Shown here: positions 62,012-64,000 of the stretch, in pieces | Position numbering within the stretch: the stretch's first letter is position 1 | Layout of the letters: each line of letters opens with the position of its first letter | Source of the DNA: an uncultured Draconibacterium sp. | GTDB taxonomy: Bacteria > Bacteroidota > Bacteroidia > Bacteroidales > Prolixibacteraceae | Assembly: GCF_963675585.1 (NCBI RefSeq) | Contig: NZ_OY776414.1 | Coordinates: 2,893,001 to 2,957,000, forward strand | DNA length: 64,000 nt | Direction: 5' to 3' | Translations under genes and position numbers: made by a program | The notes under the pieces: generated by a model | Seen by the model: only the letters and a program-made list of their open reading frames with translations | What the model was told of the DNA's origin: nothing | Database searches by the model: none

Positions 62012-63136
62012 ATGAAAAATCGGATTATTGTTTTGGGAGCCGGATTGGTTGGAAGTGCCATTGCAATGGATTTATCGAAAAACCACGCTGTTACAAGTGT
62101 CGATAAAAATCAGGAATCATTTAAAAAATTTGAAAGTTACCCTTCCATAGAAACCATTCAGGCTGATTTATCTAATACCGAAACCATAAAATCGATAGTG
62201 GCTGATTTTGATATGGTGATTGGAGCTGTTCCGGGATTTATGGGCTACCAAACCATGAAAGCGGTTATTGAAGCAGGGAAAAACATGGTGGATATTTCGT
62301 TTATGCCTGAAGATTTTCTGCAACTGGATGGCCTGGCAAAAAAACACAAGGTTACAATTGTAGCAGACTGTGGTGTTGCACCGGGAATGGGAAACATAAT
62401 TTTGGGGCACCACAACAAAAACATGCATGTAAAAAAATACGAATGTTTAGTGGGAGGATTGCCTGTTATTCGCGAGTGGCCTTACGAATACAAAGCCGTA
62501 TTTTCGCCAATAGATGTTATTGAAGAATACATCCGCCCGGCGCGTTATATACAAAACTACGAGATGATTACAAAGGAGGCACTTTCCGATCCTGAATTAA
62601 TCCATTTTGAAGGCATCGGCACTTTGGAGTCGTGGAATTCGGATGGTCTACGCTCCTTAATGCAGAGCATGAAAAACATTCCGGATATGATTGAAAAAAC
62701 CTTACGTTATCCGGGCTGTATCGAATACTTAAAAGTACTGCGCGAATCCGGGTTTTTCTCGTATGACGAGATTGAAGTAAACGGAAACAAAATACGACCT
62801 ATTGATGTAACTGCGAAGTTACTATTTCCGAAATGGAAGCTAAAGGAAGGAGAAGAAGATTTTACAATTATGCGAATTGTGGTGGAAGGTATTGAAAACG
62901 GTGAACCTAAAAAATATACTTACAATTTACTGGATCGGTTCGATCGGGAAAACAATATTATTTCAATGGCAAGAACCACTGGTTACACCTGTACATCGGT
63001 GGCTAATTTAATACTCGACGGAGGATTTAAAACCGAAGGTGTAAGTGCTCCGGAAACGGTTGGCGAACAAACCGGAAACCTTGCTTACATTTTAAAGTAC
63101 CTGAAAGAACGGGGTGTAAAATACAACATCGTATAG
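62012..63136 (+). CDS. Saccharopine dehydrogenase-like NAD(P)-dependent oxidoreductase
   Basis: 374 residues. N-terminal Rossmann motif IIVLGAGLVGSAIAMDLSK, then DMVIGAVPGFMGYQTMKAVI and VADCGVAPGMGNIILGH, as in lysine 6-dehydrogenase/saccharopine dehydrogenase family proteins. The C-terminus carries the substrate-binding domain (TIMRIVVEGIENGEPKKYTY). It likely acts in lysine or related amino-acid metabolism; the substrate is uncertain. It is divergent from propeller 6 across a 285-bp gap in which I see no gene or clear promoter. Confidence 0.88.
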   Translation: MKNRIIVLGAGLVGSAIAMDLSKNHAVTSVDKNQESFKKFESYPSIETIQADLSNTETIKSIVADFDMVIGAVPGFMGYQTMKAVIEAGKNMVDISFMPEDFLQLDGLAKKHKVTIVADCGVAPGMGNIILGHHNKNMHVKKYECLVGGLPVIREWPYEYKAVFSPIDVIEEYIRPARYIQNYEMITKEALSDPELIHFEGIGTLESWNSDGLRSLMQSMKNIPDMIEKTLRYPGCIEYLKVLRESGFFSYDEIEVNGNKIRPIDVTAKLLFPKWKLKEGEEDFTIMRIVVEGIENGEPKKYTYNLLDRFDRENNIISMARTTGYTCTSVANLILDGGFKTEGVSAPETVGEQTGNLAYILKYLKERGVKYNIV

Positions 63137-63311
63137 TTTATTATTTATTTCTGGTTTGAATACGTAGCCAGACCAATAAAAGCCGGAATTAATACTACGA
63201 ACAGTTTGATATTTACTGACTTTTAATCGAAAAATACAATTCCGGATTAAATCATTCATTAAAAATATTTAAAACAATAGTGCTATAAAATTCGTTGTAT
63301 TATCATTTTTA

Positions 63312-63319
63312 TATTTTTG
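63312..63319 (+). promoter_or_regulatory. Candidate -7 element of the small membrane protein gene
   Basis: TATTTTTG, only 4 nt before the ATG at 63324. If real, the transcript would be nearly leaderless, or translation starts at Met17. Confidence 0.4.
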
Positions 63320-63323
63320 CGGC

Positions 63324-63719
63324 ATGGAATTATATGTTGGAATTATTATTGGTTTGTTTACGGTTATAGGCATGGCCCTTTTGGTAAAAGTAAACCGCGG
63401 CAGAAAAAAAACAACCGACGTTAAAGAAGAAGTTTCAGCACCTGCATCGGACTGTTGTGGTGCACACGAAGTTTGTGAATTCGACCAGCTAAAAATGGAC
63501 GAAAGTATTATCGAATATTACGACGATGAAGAACTTGATGTATATAAAAACATCGACGAAAAAGAATATACCACAAGTCAGATCGATCAGTTTCGCGAAG
63601 TTCTTTATACTTTAAAAACCCATGAAATTAAAAACTGGCTATTAAGCATTGAAAGAAGAAAAATTACGCTTCCTTCAATTTTGGTAAGTGAAGCCCGTTT
63701 TTTAATGGCAGAGAGCTAA
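63324..63719 (+). CDS. Small membrane protein with Cys-rich motif, unknown function
   Basis: 131 residues. One N-terminal membrane helix (about 4-22, YVGIIIGLFTVIGMALLV), a short basic stretch, then SDCCGAHEVCEF with three cysteines and a His that could bind metal, and an acidic alpha-helical C-terminus (YYDDEELDVYKNIDEKEYTT). I recall uncharacterised proteins of this layout in Bacteroidales but assign no function. Between the saccharopine gene and this ORF (63137-63323) no gene is seen. Confidence 0.75.
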   Translation: MELYVGIIIGLFTVIGMALLVKVNRGRKKTTDVKEEVSAPASDCCGAHEVCEFDQLKMDESIIEYYDDEELDVYKNIDEKEYTTSQIDQFREVLYTLKTHEIKNWLLSIERRKITLPSILVSEARFLMAES

Positions 63720-63776
63720 CCGAAGCTCATCTGAATGAGTAAACTACAAACTTACAAGCAAATTAATTGCAAATAA

Positions 63777-63802
63777 AAAGGCCGATGAAAACACCGGCCT
63801 TT
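63777..63802 (-). terminator. Terminator of the TonB-plug gene
   Basis: AAAGGCCG (63777-63784) pairs with CGGCCTTT (63795-63802). On the minus strand it runs into TTTTTATTT, as expected for the gene that enters from the right edge. Confidence 0.8.
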
Positions 63803-63834
63803 AACAGAATATCGTTTTTTGTTCTTCTTACTTT

Positions 63835-64000
63835 CTATTCATCATCCCCTCTTTTGGTTTCAATAATTACAACTCCATTTGCTCCTCTTGCTCCGTATAT
63901 CGCTGAACTTCCATCTTTAAGTATATTTATGCTTTTTACGTTGGTAGGCGAAATACTCGATAGCAGACTTTGATCAACGGTCATACCGTCAACAACAATT
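63835..64000 (-). CDS. C-terminal end of a protein with a TonB plug domain (partial)
   Basis: About 55 residues are inside the window; the 5' part lies beyond base 64000. The sequence includes IVVDGMTVDQSLLSSI, SINILKDGSSAIYGARGANG and VVIIETKRGDDE, the plug-domain signature of SusC/TonB-dependent receptors. The stop codon comes right after the plug, so no beta-barrel follows. It is therefore not a normal receptor; possibilities are a BlaR1/M56-like sensor or another envelope protein with a terminal plug. Confidence 0.85.
   Translation of the reverse strand, partial: IVVDGMTVDQSLLSSISPTNVKSINILKDGSSAIYGARGANGVVIIETKRGDDE

Noticed and set aside
1-64000. CRISPR arrays, tRNA or rRNA genes, prophage
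   Set aside because: No regularly spaced direct repeats, no cloverleaf-like intergenic segments, and no phage structural genes were seen.

Overview
The window comes from a chromosome of the Bacteroidota, most likely an anaerobic or facultative marine or sediment member of the Bacteroidia (a Marinilabiliales/Prolixibacteraceae-like organism). This rests on gldE and gldD, a TonB-plug protein, DUF4954 and DUF6249 proteins, futalosine-type menaquinone synthesis (mqnB), a very basic 30-residue protein next to HU, AT-rich DNA, and many TAnnTTTG (-7) promoter elements. No rRNA, tRNA, CRISPR array or prophage was seen. The exact taxon is inference.

Left part (1-31.6 kb) is mostly housekeeping. It runs: RNase G (5' end only), a 30-aa basic protein and HU; mutY, ssb, gldE, gldD, a phosphopantetheinyl transferase, zwf and pgl on the plus strand; a lipase-like hydrolase, dinB, an OmpA/PD40 protein and rlmD on the minus strand; a possible 6S-like RNA in the gap at 13.0-13.4 kb; an ABC-F protein and rlmB; an ammonium transporter between two paralogous Lrp regulators; an MscM-type channel, an M64 protease, an ECF sigma factor with a membrane partner, lysoplasmalogenase, rfaD, mqnB, folE, an exported lactonase, a CDGSH protein, a flavin reductase-rubredoxin fusion, a sigma-54 response regulator and fabD.

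Middle part (31.6-43.1 kb, minus strand): glmS with DUF4954, a PAS/LuxR-type regulator, guanine deaminase, a large FtsX-type permease with a 10-bp tandem repeat inside its reading frame, its ATPase, a GIY-YIG nuclease gene bracketed by inverted copies of a dispersed repeat, and a glycosyltransferase.

Right part (43.2-61.7 kb, minus strand) is the most unusual region. A LytS/LytTR two-component pair is followed, all on one strand, by five PQQ-like beta-propeller proteins, an NHL propeller, a Tat-exported four-cluster ferredoxin, a small Cys-rich exported protein, a NapH/NosR-like membrane polyferredoxin, a fused NuoE-NuoF-ferredoxin NADH module, and an FAD/Fe-S protein that looks like GltD without its NAD(P)-binding subdomain. 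A sixth propeller lies just upstream as its own unit. I read this as an undescribed redox locus linking an NADH-oxidising flavin/Fe-S module in the cytoplasm to a membrane and periplasmic Fe-S relay and to exported propeller proteins. No catalytic hydrogenase, PQQ-synthesis genes or cytochromes are visible.

The same stretch has collected small selfish or domesticated elements between its genes: a RAYT transposase with nested inverted hairpins, the GIY-YIG gene, and an internally deleted four-helix-bundle (23S-IVS family) pseudogene. Dispersed palindromes in several gaps supply the last codons of some neighbouring genes or false N-terminal extensions of others. The window ends with a saccharopine dehydrogenase-like protein, a small membrane protein and the 3' end of a TonB-plug protein.
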